A DNA stretch of 45,903 nucleotides from an uncultured Clostridium sp. (GCA_947427035.1 CANEGK010000017.1:1-45903), one strand, 5' to 3'. Counted from the stretch's first letter, positions 7,407 through 16,284 are shown. Translations and numbers: made by a program. Notes: generated by a model from the letters alone, not told the origin.

Positions 7407-9017
7407 TTACAACGCTTCAAACCGGCGGCGCCCGCCGCGGCCCAGATAAAGGTGTATCAAAAGGCAGCCCAGCGCCAGCAGGGCGCACAGGGCAAAGCCG
7501 AAGACCTCGAAGCTGACCAGCTTGCGCAGCCAGAAGCCGTAAAGAACGGCCGGGGCGGCCAACAGCCCCATGCCGCCGAACACGGTGGCCATGACGCTGC
7601 CGCTCTGCTTGACGACGGCGGCCTGCGAAATCCAGTCAAACCGCGGGAACATCAGGTTGAAAAACAGACCGGTAAAGGCGATGAAGAGCTGCACCAGCAG
7701 CGGGAGCGCAATGACAAGCACAATGCCGGCCGTGTTCAGCGGCAGGGCCACGGCAAAGAGAACCGAGGCCAGGGCCATCGGCACGCCGCCGATGATGAAG
7801 TTGGCCGCCACCTTGGCGAAAAAGAGATCGCGCACGCGCACGGGGTTGGCTCTGACGATCCACAAATACGGCCCTTCGAGCGAAAGCGACGGGGCGCTGG
7901 TGCAGTTCATGATGGCGCAGAAGCACAGTGCAAGAAGGACAAACGGCACCAAAAAGCCGGCGTCGGCCATGCCGTAGGCGGCGCGCAGCATGTCCAGAAT
8001 GCCGGGGCCTTTGACAAGCACCAGAATGCCTAAAATGACGGCAATCGGCCCGCCGATCGCGCAGTTGAACAGATAAAGCGGAAAGCCGAAGATGCGCCCC
8101 AGTTCTTTGCGCAAAAGGGCCGAACGCACGCTTTTGACATGCATTTCGCGTGCGACATATTTGATTTTGGCCGCGCCGCGGTTGGTTGTGGCCAGCTTCT
8201 GGAAGGACCGGGCCAACAGCAGGTAGACGAGCAGGAAGGGGCAGACACACCACAGTATAAAGAGCGGCAGATGCCACAGCACGCCGTCGGCCGCCATGCC
8301 GAACGAATAAAAGGGCAGCATGGTTTTGCGCATGACGGCGGCGATTTCGTCGCCGCGCTCGATGAGGGCCATCGCGTAATTTTGCAGGTTCATATACAAA
8401 AACAGGAAACCGACAAAGAAGACGATCATGGCGACGCCGGTGATCAGGTTTTTATGCCGCATACGCGAGGCGAGCAGGGTGATGAGCCAACCGATGATGC
8501 AGGTAATGGTGGTGGACAGCATGGGGAGCAGGAAAAAGCCGAGGACGTACCCGACGTAAAACAGGGGGCCGGGCGCGGTCTGGACGGCGTAAACAACAGC
8601 GGCCGGAACCATGACAATGGCGGTATACAGGTAGTTTAACAGCAAAAAGGACAGCAGGCGGCTGGCGACAATGGCGCGCGGCGGCACCGGCATCGAAAGC
8701 AGAAGCTCGTTGTCGCGCGCTTCAAAAATCTGGCTCTGCGCCAGGAATACGCTGCCCATAAAGCAGAAGGAGACGACAACCAGCCCGACGGCGCCGTGAT
8801 ATAGCCAGCCCAGCCCGGCCGCAGCCAGGGGGGCGGCCAGCATATAACAAATCATGCCGACGAGGAACAGAAGACAGGCGCCCAAATAGAGGAAGGCAAG
8901 GCCCATCAGAATCTTTGTGGCCTTGCCGCCGCGCGCCTTGAGCCCCGCGCCGCGGCGGAAAAATGCATTTTTAATAGAGGCAAGGCGTACCCGCACAAGA
9001 GTTTTAAGCATGTTCAT
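7407..9017 (-). CDS. ABC transporter permease, multi-span membrane protein
   Basis: A 536-residue very hydrophobic protein with about 12 likely membrane spans in two halves of six, separated by a basic loop near residues 290-310. Near the N-terminus there is a charged cytoplasmic head (MNMLKTLVRVRLASIKNAFFRR) and the segment EARDNELLLSMPVPPRAIVASR, which resembles the coupling region of ABC-2 type permeases of unknown substrate. Its start overlaps the end of the ATPase gene by 14 bases, so the two are made together as one transporter, probably an exporter. The substrate cannot be read from sequence. The start is the first ATG of MNMLKTL. Confidence 0.85.
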   Translation of the reverse strand: MNMLKTLVRVRLASIKNAFFRRGAGLKARGGKATKILMGLAFLYLGACLLFLVGMICYMLAAPLAAAGLGWLYHGAVGLVVVSFCFMGSVFLAQSQIFEARDNELLLSMPVPPRAIVASRLLSFLLLNYLYTAIVMVPAAVVYAVQTAPGPLFYVGYVLGFFLLPMLSTTITCIIGWLITLLASRMRHKNLITGVAMIVFFVGFLFLYMNLQNYAMALIERGDEIAAVMRKTMLPFYSFGMAADGVLWHLPLFILWCVCPFLLVYLLLARSFQKLATTNRGAAKIKYVAREMHVKSVRSALLRKELGRIFGFPLYLFNCAIGGPIAVILGILVLVKGPGILDMLRAAYGMADAGFLVPFVLLALCFCAIMNCTSAPSLSLEGPYLWIVRANPVRVRDLFFAKVAANFIIGGVPMALASVLFAVALPLNTAGIVLVIALPLLVQLFIAFTGLFFNLMFPRFDWISQAAVVKQSGSVMATVFGGMGLLAAPAVLYGFWLRKLVSFEVFGFALCALLALGCLLIHLYLGRGGRRRFEAL

Positions 9018-9723
9018 CCTCCACCAGCTCCAAAAAGACGTCTTCGAGCGACTCGTTGCCCTTGACCTCGGCCGTCGTGCCCGAGGCGATCAGCCGCCCG
9101 CCTTTGATGATGGCGATTTTGTCGCACAGCTTCTCTGCAACCTCGAGCACATGGGTTGAAAAGAAGATAGCGCCGCCGCGGTCGCATAGCTCGCGCATCA
9201 GACCCTTGAGAATGTGCGCCGCTTTGGGGTCTAGGCCGACAAACGGCTCGTCGAGCAGCATGAGGCGCGGCTCGTGGATGAGGGCGGAAATGAGCGCCAG
9301 CTTCTGCTTCATGCCGTGGGAATAGGCGGAAACCGGCTGCGCCAGGTCCCCGGTCAGGCCGAACAGCCCGGCATACTGTGCAATGCGGTCCTGCCGTTCG
9401 CGCTGCGGGACGCCGTAAATGTCGGCGATGAAATTGAGGTACTTGACGCCCGACATGAAATCATAAAGATCCGGGTTGTCGGGGATATAGGCAATGCGCC
9501 GCTTGCATTCGATGGGATTGTCGCGCACCGATATGCCGTCGACAAAAATGTCGCCCTGCTCGAACTGCAAAATGCCGCAGCAGGATTTGATGGTCGTCGT
9601 CTTGCCGGCGCCGTTGTGGCCGATGAAGCCGTAGATCTCACCCGGCGCGATGGAAAGGCAAAGGTCGTCGACCGCCTTCTTGCTGCCGCCGTAGGTCTTG
9701 GTCAAATGTTGAATCTTGAGCAT
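9004..9723 (-). CDS. ABC transporter ATP-binding protein
   Basis: A 239-residue ABC ATPase with Walker A GHNGAGKTT (about 34-42), a signature-like YSHGMKQKL (about 134-142), Walker B LMLLDEPFVGLD (about 154-165) and the switch histidine in FSTHVLEVAE. The signature has H in place of the second S of the usual LSGGQ/YSxGM motif, which is common in ABC-2 exporter ATPases. It is the first gene of a two-gene operon with the permease (14-base overlap). A strong promoter lies about 70 bases upstream. The ribosome-binding site is weak (GGAACGG). Confidence 0.92.
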   Translation of the reverse strand: MLKIQHLTKTYGGSKKAVDDLCLSIAPGEIYGFIGHNGAGKTTTIKSCCGILQFEQGDIFVDGISVRDNPIECKRRIAYIPDNPDLYDFMSGVKYLNFIADIYGVPQRERQDRIAQYAGLFGLTGDLAQPVSAYSHGMKQKLALISALIHEPRLMLLDEPFVGLDPKAAHILKGLMRELCDRGGAIFFSTHVLEVAEKLCDKIAIIKGGRLIASGTTAEVKGNESLEDVFLELVEDEHA

Positions 9724-9790
9724 GGGAATACACCGTTCCGGGGGGCACTGTGCGGCCCGCCCGTCCTTTCTGGGTTGATTGCATACCCAT

Positions 9791-9819
9791 GATATACCTT
9801 ACATCGGGTGGAATGTCAA
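9791..9819 (-). promoter_or_regulatory. Promoter for the ABC transporter operon
   Basis: On the minus strand a perfect TTGACA (9814-9819), 17-base spacer and TATATC (9791-9796) precede the ATPase gene. Confidence 0.7.
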
Positions 9820-10069
9820 GTGAAATTTTTGACGAAGTTGATCGAAGCGACGCCGCCCTGACGCGGCGCTTTGGCGCGCAGCAAAACCCGGCGGGTAAAG
9901 TTGATGAATTCCGCCGGCCGGCAGAAAAAAATAAAATTTTAAGGATGCTGTAAACGGGATCGTGCAAACAGCGAAAGGCAGGCGCTGCCCCCGCCGCCGC
10001 TCCCCTCTTCCGCCGGATTCTCTGTCCGGCGCCGCACCTTCCTCCCGCTGGAACCCTTGCTGCTCACGG
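9820..10069. other. Intergenic stretch without a gene
   Basis: Between the ABC promoter and the activase terminator I see no frame with both a plausible start and family resemblance. The sequence is GC-rich with a short AT-rich patch at about 9926-9942. Frames of about 100 codons cross it on both strands but look like random GC-rich translations. Confidence 0.5.
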
Positions 10070-10101
10070 AAAAGCGACGTCTGAAAGGCTTCAGACGCCG
10101 C
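10070..10101 (-). terminator. Terminator after the activase operon
   Basis: A 12-bp stem with one G-U pair (GCGACGTCTGAA at 10074-10085, TTCAGACGCCGC at 10090-10101) is followed on the minus strand by TTTTCC. It lies 18 bases past the stop of the second activase gene. Confidence 0.68.
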
Positions 10102-10118
10102 TTGTTGCACGCTGTAAC

Positions 10119-11426
10119 TCAGCTGCCGGAGGCAGGCTGGGGGATTTTATCCGCCGCTTCTGCCTTTTTTACCGGCTGCGGGCCGAGCCCCAGGTTTTCA
10201 CGGGCCACCGCCAGCATGAGCTTGATGCGGTTTTCCTGGTTGACCTGCGTCGCGCCCGGGTCGTAGTCGATGGCGACAATGTTGCTGTCCGGGTAAATGC
10301 GCCGGATTTTGGACACCATGCCCTTGCCGACGATGTGGTTGGGCAGGCACCCGAAGGGCTGGGCGCACACGATGTTCAAAAAGCCGGAGTCGCACAGCTC
10401 CATCATTTCGGCGGGCAGCAGCCAGCCCTCGCCCATCTTGCTGCCTTCGCCGATGATCTTTTCGCCCAGCGCTTTGGTGTGCATAAAGGGGGCCGGCGCC
10501 CAGAATCCGTGCGCGCGGGCGATGTCGTGCATTTTTTCCTCCTGCGCGCACAAAAGGCGGGTGACCAGGCGCATCCCGGCCGCCTTGCCGCGGCTGCCGC
10601 CGTACAGCTTGACGTCGATCCAGCCGTTGCACACGCAGTACAGCAAAAAGCCGAGCAGTCCGGGCATACAGACCTCGCACCCCTCGCTTTCCAAAAACTT
10701 TTGCAGGTTATTGTTGCCCAGGGGGGCGTATTTGACGTAAATCTCGCCGACGACGCCCACCTTGACGCGGGGCGCACGGCAGACCGGCACGGCCTGAAAG
10801 TCGGCGGCCATACGCCGGAAGTTGCCCGCCATGCCGGACGGGAAAAGGCCGTGCATCTGCGCGAGCTGCCCGGACAGCACCTCGACCCACTTGTCGCACA
10901 GGCTGTCGCTTTCGCCGGGGTTGACCTCATACGGGGCCGTCTGGTTGCGCAGCAGCATAAGCAGGTCGCCGTAGTAAACGGCCGAAATCAGCTGGAGCAT
11001 GAGCCGGGGCGTCAGCTCAAAGCCCGACCCTTTTTCCAGCCCGCTGAAGTTCAGCGACGCGACGGGCACCTGTCCAAAGCCGGCGCTTTTCAGCGCATGG
11101 CGCAGCAGGTAGATATAATTGGACGCGCGGCAGCCGCCCCCTGTCTGCGTCAGGATGAGCGCCGTGTGGTCGAGGTCGTATTTCCCGCTTTTTAAGGCGT
11201 CGATCATCTGCCCGATGACGAGCAGGGCCGGGTAACAGGTGTCATTGTGAACGTATTTGAGGCCCTCCTGCGCAATGTTGGGCCCCGTCGTCTCCAAAAG
11301 CTCGATCTTATAGCCCTGCGCAACCAGCAGATTGCGCATCATGCGGAAATGGTGGGTACACATCTGCGGCATGAGAATGGTATGGGTCTTTTTCATTTCC
11401 GGCGTAAACCGGGGAAAGCTATCCAT
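10119..11426 (-). CDS. Acyl-CoA dehydratase activase-related protein, HgdB/DUF2229-type partner
   Basis: A 435-residue protein related to the C-terminal part of very long 2-hydroxyacyl-CoA dehydratase activase proteins of Clostridia. Visible marks are MPQMCTHHFRMMRNLL, HNDTCYPALLVIGQMIDAL and LTQTGGGCRASNYIYLLRHAL, with cysteines in the conserved positions (C19, C60 and C97 region) that could hold an iron-sulfur cluster as in the dehydratase D-component fold. The start is ATG 11426 (MDSFPRF), which overlaps the upstream gene by 8 bases; the longer frame to 11474 lies inside that gene. The gene works with its upstream neighbour. The precise substrate, if any, is unknown. Confidence 0.8.
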   Translation of the reverse strand: MDSFPRFTPEMKKTHTILMPQMCTHHFRMMRNLLVAQGYKIELLETTGPNIAQEGLKYVHNDTCYPALLVIGQMIDALKSGKYDLDHTALILTQTGGGCRASNYIYLLRHALKSAGFGQVPVASLNFSGLEKGSGFELTPRLMLQLISAVYYGDLLMLLRNQTAPYEVNPGESDSLCDKWVEVLSGQLAQMHGLFPSGMAGNFRRMAADFQAVPVCRAPRVKVGVVGEIYVKYAPLGNNNLQKFLESEGCEVCMPGLLGFLLYCVCNGWIDVKLYGGSRGKAAGMRLVTRLLCAQEEKMHDIARAHGFWAPAPFMHTKALGEKIIGEGSKMGEGWLLPAEMMELCDSGFLNIVCAQPFGCLPNHIVGKGMVSKIRRIYPDSNIVAIDYDPGATQVNQENRIKLMLAVARENLGLGPQPVKKAEAADKIPQPASGS

Positions 11427-14328
11427 GTGTCGTTTCCCTCCGTTCCTCGAGCGCGGCCAGCAGGCTGCGCACACGGATCTTGACCGTGCCGAGGTTGGTA
11501 ATTTCGTCGATTTTAATCTGGGTGTACAGCTTTTTTCCTGCCTTTAAAATGCGCCGGACCTCGTCGGTGGTGATGGCGTCGACCCCGCAGCCAAAGGAAA
11601 CCAGCTGTACAAGGTCCATGTCGTCGTACCGGCAGACGTGGCGGGCGGCGGCGTACAGCCGCGCGTGATAGGTCCACTGGTTGAGCACCGACACGGCCTG
11701 CGGCGGTTCGAGGTGGCTAACGGCGTCCTCGGAAACGACGGCCGCCCCCAGCGAGCAGACCAGCTGGTCGATGCCGTGGCCCACCTCGGGGTCGATGTGA
11801 TACGGCCGCCCGGACAGCACAATGATGTGCTTTTGCTCGCGCCGGGCGCGTTCGATGATGCGCGCGCCCTCTTCCCGCACGGCAGCCAGATACTGCTCGC
11901 GCGCGGCAAAGCCCGCTTCCATGGCGCGCCGCGCGTCGCGCACGCTGATATTCCCCATGACCGGCCGCAGAATCGAGCAGATGTGCCGGGGGAAATCCTT
12001 TTCGCGGTGCAGGCCGATATAATCGTAAATCAGCGGCACAGCGCCTTCATAAGAAGCGGCGATGACCTCGGGGTAATAGGCGACAACGGGACAGTTGTAG
12101 TGGTTGTCGCCCGTGTGCTCGTCCAGATTATAGCTCATACAGGGGTAAAAAATGAAATCGACGTCCTGTTTTTTCAGCGCTTCGATATGCCCGTGCATCA
12201 GCTTGGCGGGGTAGCACACCGTGTCGGACGGGATGGTTCCCTGTCCCGACAGGTAGAGCGCGCGGTCGGACGCCGGCGAAGGCACCGTCTGCCAGCCGAG
12301 GCTTTGGAAAAAGGCGCGCCAGAAGGGGTACAGCTCGTACATATTGAGCCCCATGGGAATGCCGACCCGCCCGCGCGGGGCAGGAAGCTCGGGCGTTTCG
12401 CGCACCAGCCGGCGCTTGACCTCGTACAGGTTCAGGCCGCTGTCCGGCTCGCGGTGGGTGACGGGGCGCTCGCAGCGGTTGCCGCTTAAAAAGCGGCGGC
12501 CGCCGTCAAACAGGTTGACGGTCAGGCGGCAATGGTTGGGGCACAGGCCGCAGTTGGTACCCGTCACCTTGTGCGAAAAATCTTCCAGCTCCTGCGCAGA
12601 AAGCAGCGTGCTTTCGCCCTGCGGGCGGCGCTCCAGCCCGTAAAGCGCCGCGCCGTAGGCGCCCATCAGCCCGGCGATGTCGGGGCAGACGACCTCGCAG
12701 CCCATTTCCTTTTCAAAGGCGCGCAGCACGGCGTGATTATAAAAGGTGCCGCCCTGCACGACGATATGGCGCCCCAGCTCTTCAGGGCTGGCGGCGCGGA
12801 TCACCTTATAAAGCGCGTTTTTGACGACGCTGATGGACAGGCCGGCCGAGATATTTTCCACCGAAGCGCCGTCCTTCTGCGCCTGCTTGACCGACGAGTT
12901 CATAAAAACGGTGCAGCGCGAACCCAGATCAACCGGGCGGTCGGCAAACAGGCCCAGCTGTGCAAAATCCTTGACCGAGTACCCCAGCGCACCGGCAAAG
13001 GTCTGCAAAAAGGAACCGCAGCCCGACGAGCAGGCTTCGTTCAAAAAGATGTCGGAGATGGCGCCGTCCTCGGCCTTGAAGCACTTCATATCCTGCCCGC
13101 CGATGTCGATGACAAAATCGACCGAGGGCAGAAAGCGGCGCGCCGCCGTAAAGTGCGCGACCGTCTCCACCACGCCCAGGTCGGCCCGGAAGGCGGCGCG
13201 GGCGATGTCTTCGCCATAGCCGGTCGTCGTGCAGGCGCGCACCCGGATGTCGGGGTTTTCTTCATACAGCTCCTGCAAAAACCGGCGGATCAGGGGCACG
13301 GGGTTGCCGCCCGAAGGCTGGTAGCGCGAAAATAAGAGCCGCCCTTCGCCGTCGACGGCGGCCGCCTTGACGGTGGTCGAGCCGGCGTCGATGCCGACCC
13401 ACACGTCGCCCGCTTCCTTTAAGCTGCCCTTGGGGACGGCGGCGCGGGCGTGGCGGTCGCAAAAAACCCGGTATTCCTCGGCCGAGCGGAAAAGAGGCTC
13501 GCCTTTACGGTATTCGGCGGTCGAAGAATACTCGCTCAGCCGGGCGGCGGCGTCGCGCAGATTCAGGCGTTCGGGCGCGTAGAAGGCGGCGCCCAGGGCC
13601 ACAAAGTACAGGGAATTTTCCGGGCACAGGCCGGTCAGCCCCAGCTGTTCGTCAAAGGCCTGGCGCAGCCGCGGCAAAAAGGTCAGCGGCCCGCCCAGAT
13701 ACAGAACGTGGCCGCGGATAGGCCGCCCCTGCGCCAGCCCGGCGATGGTCTGGCTGACGACGGCGTGCAGAATGCTCATGGTGATGTCGCTTTTCTGCGC
13801 GCCCTGGTTGAGCAGGGGCTGAATGTCGCTTTTGGCAAAAACGCCGCAGCGCGAGGCGATGTCATACCGCCGGGTGCTGTGCGCCGCCGCCTCGTCCATT
13901 TCGGCCGGCGTCATGCCCAAAAGGGTGCCCATCTGGTCGATAAAAGCGCCGGTGCCGCCGGCGCATGAGCCGTTCATGCGCACCTCGGTCCCGCCGGTCA
14001 AAAACAGGATTTTTGCGTCCTCGCCGCCCAGCTCGATGATGACGTCGGCGTGCATGTCCAGCCGCTCGGCAGCCAGGCGGGTGGCGTAAACCTCCTGCAC
14101 AAAGGGGATGCCGCATTTTTCCGCAAGCCCCATACCGGCCGAGCCGGAGACGGACAGGTACATGCTGTCGCTGTGGGGAAACCGATCGGCGACGGCGCGC
14201 AGAAGTGCGGCCGCTTTGGGCGCGATGTGCGAATAGTGCCGTTCGTAGGTGGTGTATAAAAGCTCGCCTTTTTCAGAAAGGACGACGCATTTGATGGTGG
14301 TAGATCCGATGTCCAAACCAACGCGCAT
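11419..14328 (-). CDS. Acyl-CoA dehydratase activase, two ASKHA ATPase domains plus DUF2229
   Basis: A 969-residue protein. It begins with a BcrAD/BadFG-type ATPase domain (MRVGLDIGSTTIK, residues 1-260; NGSCAGGTGAF and ASRCGVFAKSD supply the two cluster-binding cysteines). A second copy follows (VGIDAGSTTVKAAAV, about 306-560; NEACSSGCGSFLQ and GSRCTVFMNSS). Next is a cysteine-rich linker (GTNCGLCPNHC... GNRCERP, about 592-625) and a DUF2229-like region. Activases of this type bind a [4Fe-4S] cluster between two subunits and use ATP to inject an electron into a dehydratase or double-cubane protein. No separate dehydratase subunits lie nearby, so the electron acceptor may be the downstream partner or a distant gene. 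The ATG is preceded by GGGGGAG. Oxygen-sensitive chemistry fits a strict anaerobe. Confidence 0.88.
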   Translation of the reverse strand: MRVGLDIGSTTIKCVVLSEKGELLYTTYERHYSHIAPKAAALLRAVADRFPHSDSMYLSVSGSAGMGLAEKCGIPFVQEVYATRLAAERLDMHADVIIELGGEDAKILFLTGGTEVRMNGSCAGGTGAFIDQMGTLLGMTPAEMDEAAAHSTRRYDIASRCGVFAKSDIQPLLNQGAQKSDITMSILHAVVSQTIAGLAQGRPIRGHVLYLGGPLTFLPRLRQAFDEQLGLTGLCPENSLYFVALGAAFYAPERLNLRDAAARLSEYSSTAEYRKGEPLFRSAEEYRVFCDRHARAAVPKGSLKEAGDVWVGIDAGSTTVKAAAVDGEGRLLFSRYQPSGGNPVPLIRRFLQELYEENPDIRVRACTTTGYGEDIARAAFRADLGVVETVAHFTAARRFLPSVDFVIDIGGQDMKCFKAEDGAISDIFLNEACSSGCGSFLQTFAGALGYSVKDFAQLGLFADRPVDLGSRCTVFMNSSVKQAQKDGASVENISAGLSISVVKNALYKVIRAASPEELGRHIVVQGGTFYNHAVLRAFEKEMGCEVVCPDIAGLMGAYGAALYGLERRPQGESTLLSAQELEDFSHKVTGTNCGLCPNHCRLTVNLFDGGRRFLSGNRCERPVTHREPDSGLNLYEVKRRLVRETPELPAPRGRVGIPMGLNMYELYPFWRAFFQSLGWQTVPSPASDRALYLSGQGTIPSDTVCYPAKLMHGHIEALKKQDVDFIFYPCMSYNLDEHTGDNHYNCPVVAYYPEVIAASYEGAVPLIYDYIGLHREKDFPRHICSILRPVMGNISVRDARRAMEAGFAAREQYLAAVREEGARIIERARREQKHIIVLSGRPYHIDPEVGHGIDQLVCSLGAAVVSEDAVSHLEPPQAVSVLNQWTYHARLYAAARHVCRYDDMDLVQLVSFGCGVDAITTDEVRRILKAGKKLYTQIKIDEITNLGTVKIRVRSLLAALEERRETTHG

Positions 14329-14349
14329 GGAGGAACTCCCCCTGATTAA

Positions 14350-14393
14350 TTAGAATATCTAAATATTATAATGGATTTTGCCGAAAAAAACAA
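14350..14393 (-). promoter_or_regulatory. Promoter with inverted repeat for the activase operon
   Basis: On the minus strand TTGTTT (14388-14393), 17-base spacer and TATAAT (14365-14370). Immediately downstream is the perfect inverted repeat TTAGA-N3-TCTAA (14350-14362), a possible operator. Confidence 0.62.
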
Positions 14394-14449
14394 CCGGTAA
14401 AATTGCCTGTCCCTTTTACCTTTACATGGGCAATTTCACCAGCCGGGGA

Positions 14450-14478
14450 TTGAACCGCAGAATTTTTTATACTATAAT
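14450..14478 (+). promoter_or_regulatory. Strong promoter for the small membrane peptide gene
   Basis: TTGAAC (14450-14455), 17-base spacer, TATAAT (14473-14478) on the plus strand. It points at the 31-residue frame and the methyltransferase behind it. Confidence 0.75.
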
Positions 14479-14516
14479 CAGAACAACAAACCAATGCTTG
14501 AAGGGGGAAGGAAGGA

Positions 14517-14612
14517 ATGTTGAGCGATTTTATAGGCGCGGCCTTTCCGTGGGTTTTGATGGGTCTATTTGTAGCAATCAGCTGTTCTCTCATGAATAAA
14601 AAAGCACAGTAA
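14517..14612 (+). CDS. 31-residue single-span membrane peptide
   Basis: A short frame MLSDFIGAAFPWVLMGLF... ending in MNKKAQ. It has an acidic N-terminus, one hydrophobic span (about residues 5-25) and a basic tail, so it should sit in the membrane with the C-terminus inside. Support for being real: a near-consensus promoter at 14450-14478, a long purine-rich ribosome-binding site (AAGGGGGAAGGAAGG) ending a few bases before the ATG, and a coherent membrane topology. It precedes the methyltransferase gene by 102 bases on the same strand and could be cotranscribed. The FPWVLMGLFVAI core looks like small membrane peptides I have seen in Clostridia, but I cannot name a family. Confidence 0.6.
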   Translation: MLSDFIGAAFPWVLMGLFVAISCSLMNKKAQ

Positions 14613-14714
14613 ATTCGCCGTTTTCCGGGCATTTATCCATGACGGATAACTGCCGCATCGTTTTTCTACTAAAAATCAAGAAATTGCGCTCTTAATTCAG
14701 AGGTGAAAATATCC

Positions 14715-15470
14715 ATGAATACGCTCAAGCAAAATGATTATGGCTGCCTGTGCACGGAAATGTATGAGATTTTACATGCAAAGGTGCCGCAGGACGAGCT
14801 GGACTTTTATCTTTCCTATGCAAAAAAAGGGGAGAAAATTTTAGAGCCGTTATGTGGAAGCGGGCGTTTTCTCATTCCTTTTATGGAAAAGGGGTATACC
14901 GTCAGCGGGATAGATGCGTCCGGCGAAATGCTTGCAAAACTGAAGCGCAAAGCCCCCGCCGCTCACGTAATTCACGCGGATATTGCAGCGTATGATTTCC
15001 AAGAACGGTACGATTACATTTTCATTCCTTCCAGTTCGGTTTCGCTGTTTACAGACAGCAGCGTCTGCAAAACCATTTTGCACAAGCTCAAAAATTTGCT
15101 TTTGCCGAAAGGCCGGCTGGTTTTTTCCGTTGACACGGTTTCCGAAAGATGCCCGGATGACAGCGAATATAAAACCGCAGCTTCTGTAAAAACGGAAAAG
15201 GGGTTTGACCTGATCCTGCGAAGCAGGAATTATTATGACGAACGCACCCAGACGCAGTTTTCACCCGGCGTTTATGAATTGTACCGCGGCTCTGTATTGT
15301 TAAAAAGAGAATGCATGGACTTTCAAACACATCTTTACAAATACGGAGAAATGGAACGGATTTTGAAAGAAATCGGCTTTACCGCAGTTTCCGTCTACTC
15401 GTCATTTTCAAAAGAATTCGCTGCCAATGCCCGCTGCAAAACATTTTTGTTTGAATGCATCCTGGAATAA
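14715..15470 (+). CDS. Class I SAM-dependent methyltransferase
   Basis: A 251-residue protein with a Rossmann methyltransferase core: motif I EPLCGSGRFLIPF (about 43-55), the GIDASGEML acidic loop after strand 2, and HADIAAYDF before motif IV. The C-terminal part (YGEMERILKEIGFTAVSVYSSF) is the usual end of small-molecule methyltransferases. The start is ATG 14715, with AGAGGTG upstream; a GTG at 14703 is too close to that site. The gene is visibly richer in A and T than its neighbours, which suggests acquisition by transfer. The substrate is unknown. It ends at a strong terminator shared with the convergent GNAT gene. Confidence 0.85.
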   Translation: MNTLKQNDYGCLCTEMYEILHAKVPQDELDFYLSYAKKGEKILEPLCGSGRFLIPFMEKGYTVSGIDASGEMLAKLKRKAPAAHVIHADIAAYDFQERYDYIFIPSSSVSLFTDSSVCKTILHKLKNLLLPKGRLVFSVDTVSERCPDDSEYKTAASVKTEKGFDLILRSRNYYDERTQTQFSPGVYELYRGSVLLKRECMDFQTHLYKYGEMERILKEIGFTAVSVYSSFSKEFAANARCKTFLFECILE

Positions 15471-15493
15471 GCCCGCCTACCCATCGTAAAATA

Positions 15494-15519
15494 CCCCGCC
15501 GGCCGGCGGGGCTTTTTTA
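15494..15519 (+). terminator. Bidirectional terminator between methyltransferase and GNAT genes
   Basis: A perfect 18-nt palindrome (CCCCGCCGG followed by its complement, 15494-15511) followed on the plus strand by CTTTTTTA. On the minus strand it is followed by TATTTTAC, so it can serve both convergent genes. The T-run overlaps the GNAT stop codon. Confidence 0.85.
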
Positions 15520-16284
15520 TTGGTTCTGCTTTGCGACAAAGCCGGCCTCCCGCGCCGTCAGTTCGACCCATGCGGGCCGGAAGCCGCACCGGATGGCGTT
15601 GCGCACCGACTTGATATTGGACCACGCAGCGCAGTAAAAGGGCGCCTTACCGCGCTTTACAATTTCCAGCGCCAGACCGCTTGTCAGCGCCGACGCCACC
15701 CCCGCCCTGCGGTATTCCGGCAAAACGTCGATGCCGATTTGCCACATCTCCCCACAGTCAGCCGAACATCCGGCCAGCCCTATCAGCTTTTGCCCGTCGT
15801 AAGCGCCCAGCCCAAGCACGTCGAGCTGCTTCCGCTTTTCGCACAGGGCGTTGCTCCACTGCGGAAGATACAGGTCTTTAAAATCGCCCGGAGTCAAAAG
15901 CCGTGTTTCATACGGGCAGGACAGCGGGCGCAGAAGCGACAGGTCGGGCAGAAAATATTCCGCCATAAAACAGACGCGCAGGCCATGCCTTTGCAGGCCG
16001 TCATTCAAAACGTGCAGGTTGGGCGTTTCAAAACAATGCTCGGCCGGGTAACGGTCGATATAGCGGCGCACCAGCCCGCTGAGCGCCGGCTGCACCGACG
16101 CGACGATGTTGCTGCCGTAAGAAATAAGGTGGCAGTCAAAGGGCAGGGTCAAATATCTGCGCGCGCCAGGATCGGCGCGGGAAGGCACCACCACATTGTC
16201 GGTGCGCAGAAAATCCTCCGGCCTGCATCCGGCGTCGACGGCCGACTGCCGCCGGGCTGTTTCCCATATTGTCCGGTTATCCAT
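15517..16284 (-). CDS. GNAT family N-acetyltransferase
   Basis: A 255-residue protein whose C-terminal half is a GNAT domain. The acetyl-CoA-binding segment is IGIDVLPEYRRAGVASALTSGLALEI (about 178-203), followed by the AAWSNIKSVRNAIRCGF helix typical of FR47-like members. The N-terminal half (about 1-120) is less conserved and could hold the substrate-specific part. The start ATG 16284 (MDNRTIWETARRQ) has an AGGCGGGCGG site upstream; a longer frame to 16329 overlaps the preceding gene. It lies 32 bases after the VOC gene and is probably cotranscribed. The substrate is unknown. Confidence 0.84.
   Translation of the reverse strand: MDNRTIWETARRQSAVDAGCRPEDFLRTDNVVVPSRADPGARRYLTLPFDCHLISYGSNIVASVQPALSGLVRRYIDRYPAEHCFETPNLHVLNDGLQRHGLRVCFMAEYFLPDLSLLRPLSCPYETRLLTPGDFKDLYLPQWSNALCEKRKQLDVLGLGAYDGQKLIGLAGCSADCGEMWQIGIDVLPEYRRAGVASALTSGLALEIVKRGKAPFYCAAWSNIKSVRNAIRCGFRPAWVELTAREAGFVAKQNQ

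Noticed and set aside
9799..10110. 103-codon minus-strand frame before the ABC operon
   Set aside because: It crosses the activase terminator and the ABC promoter and looks like random GC-rich translation.
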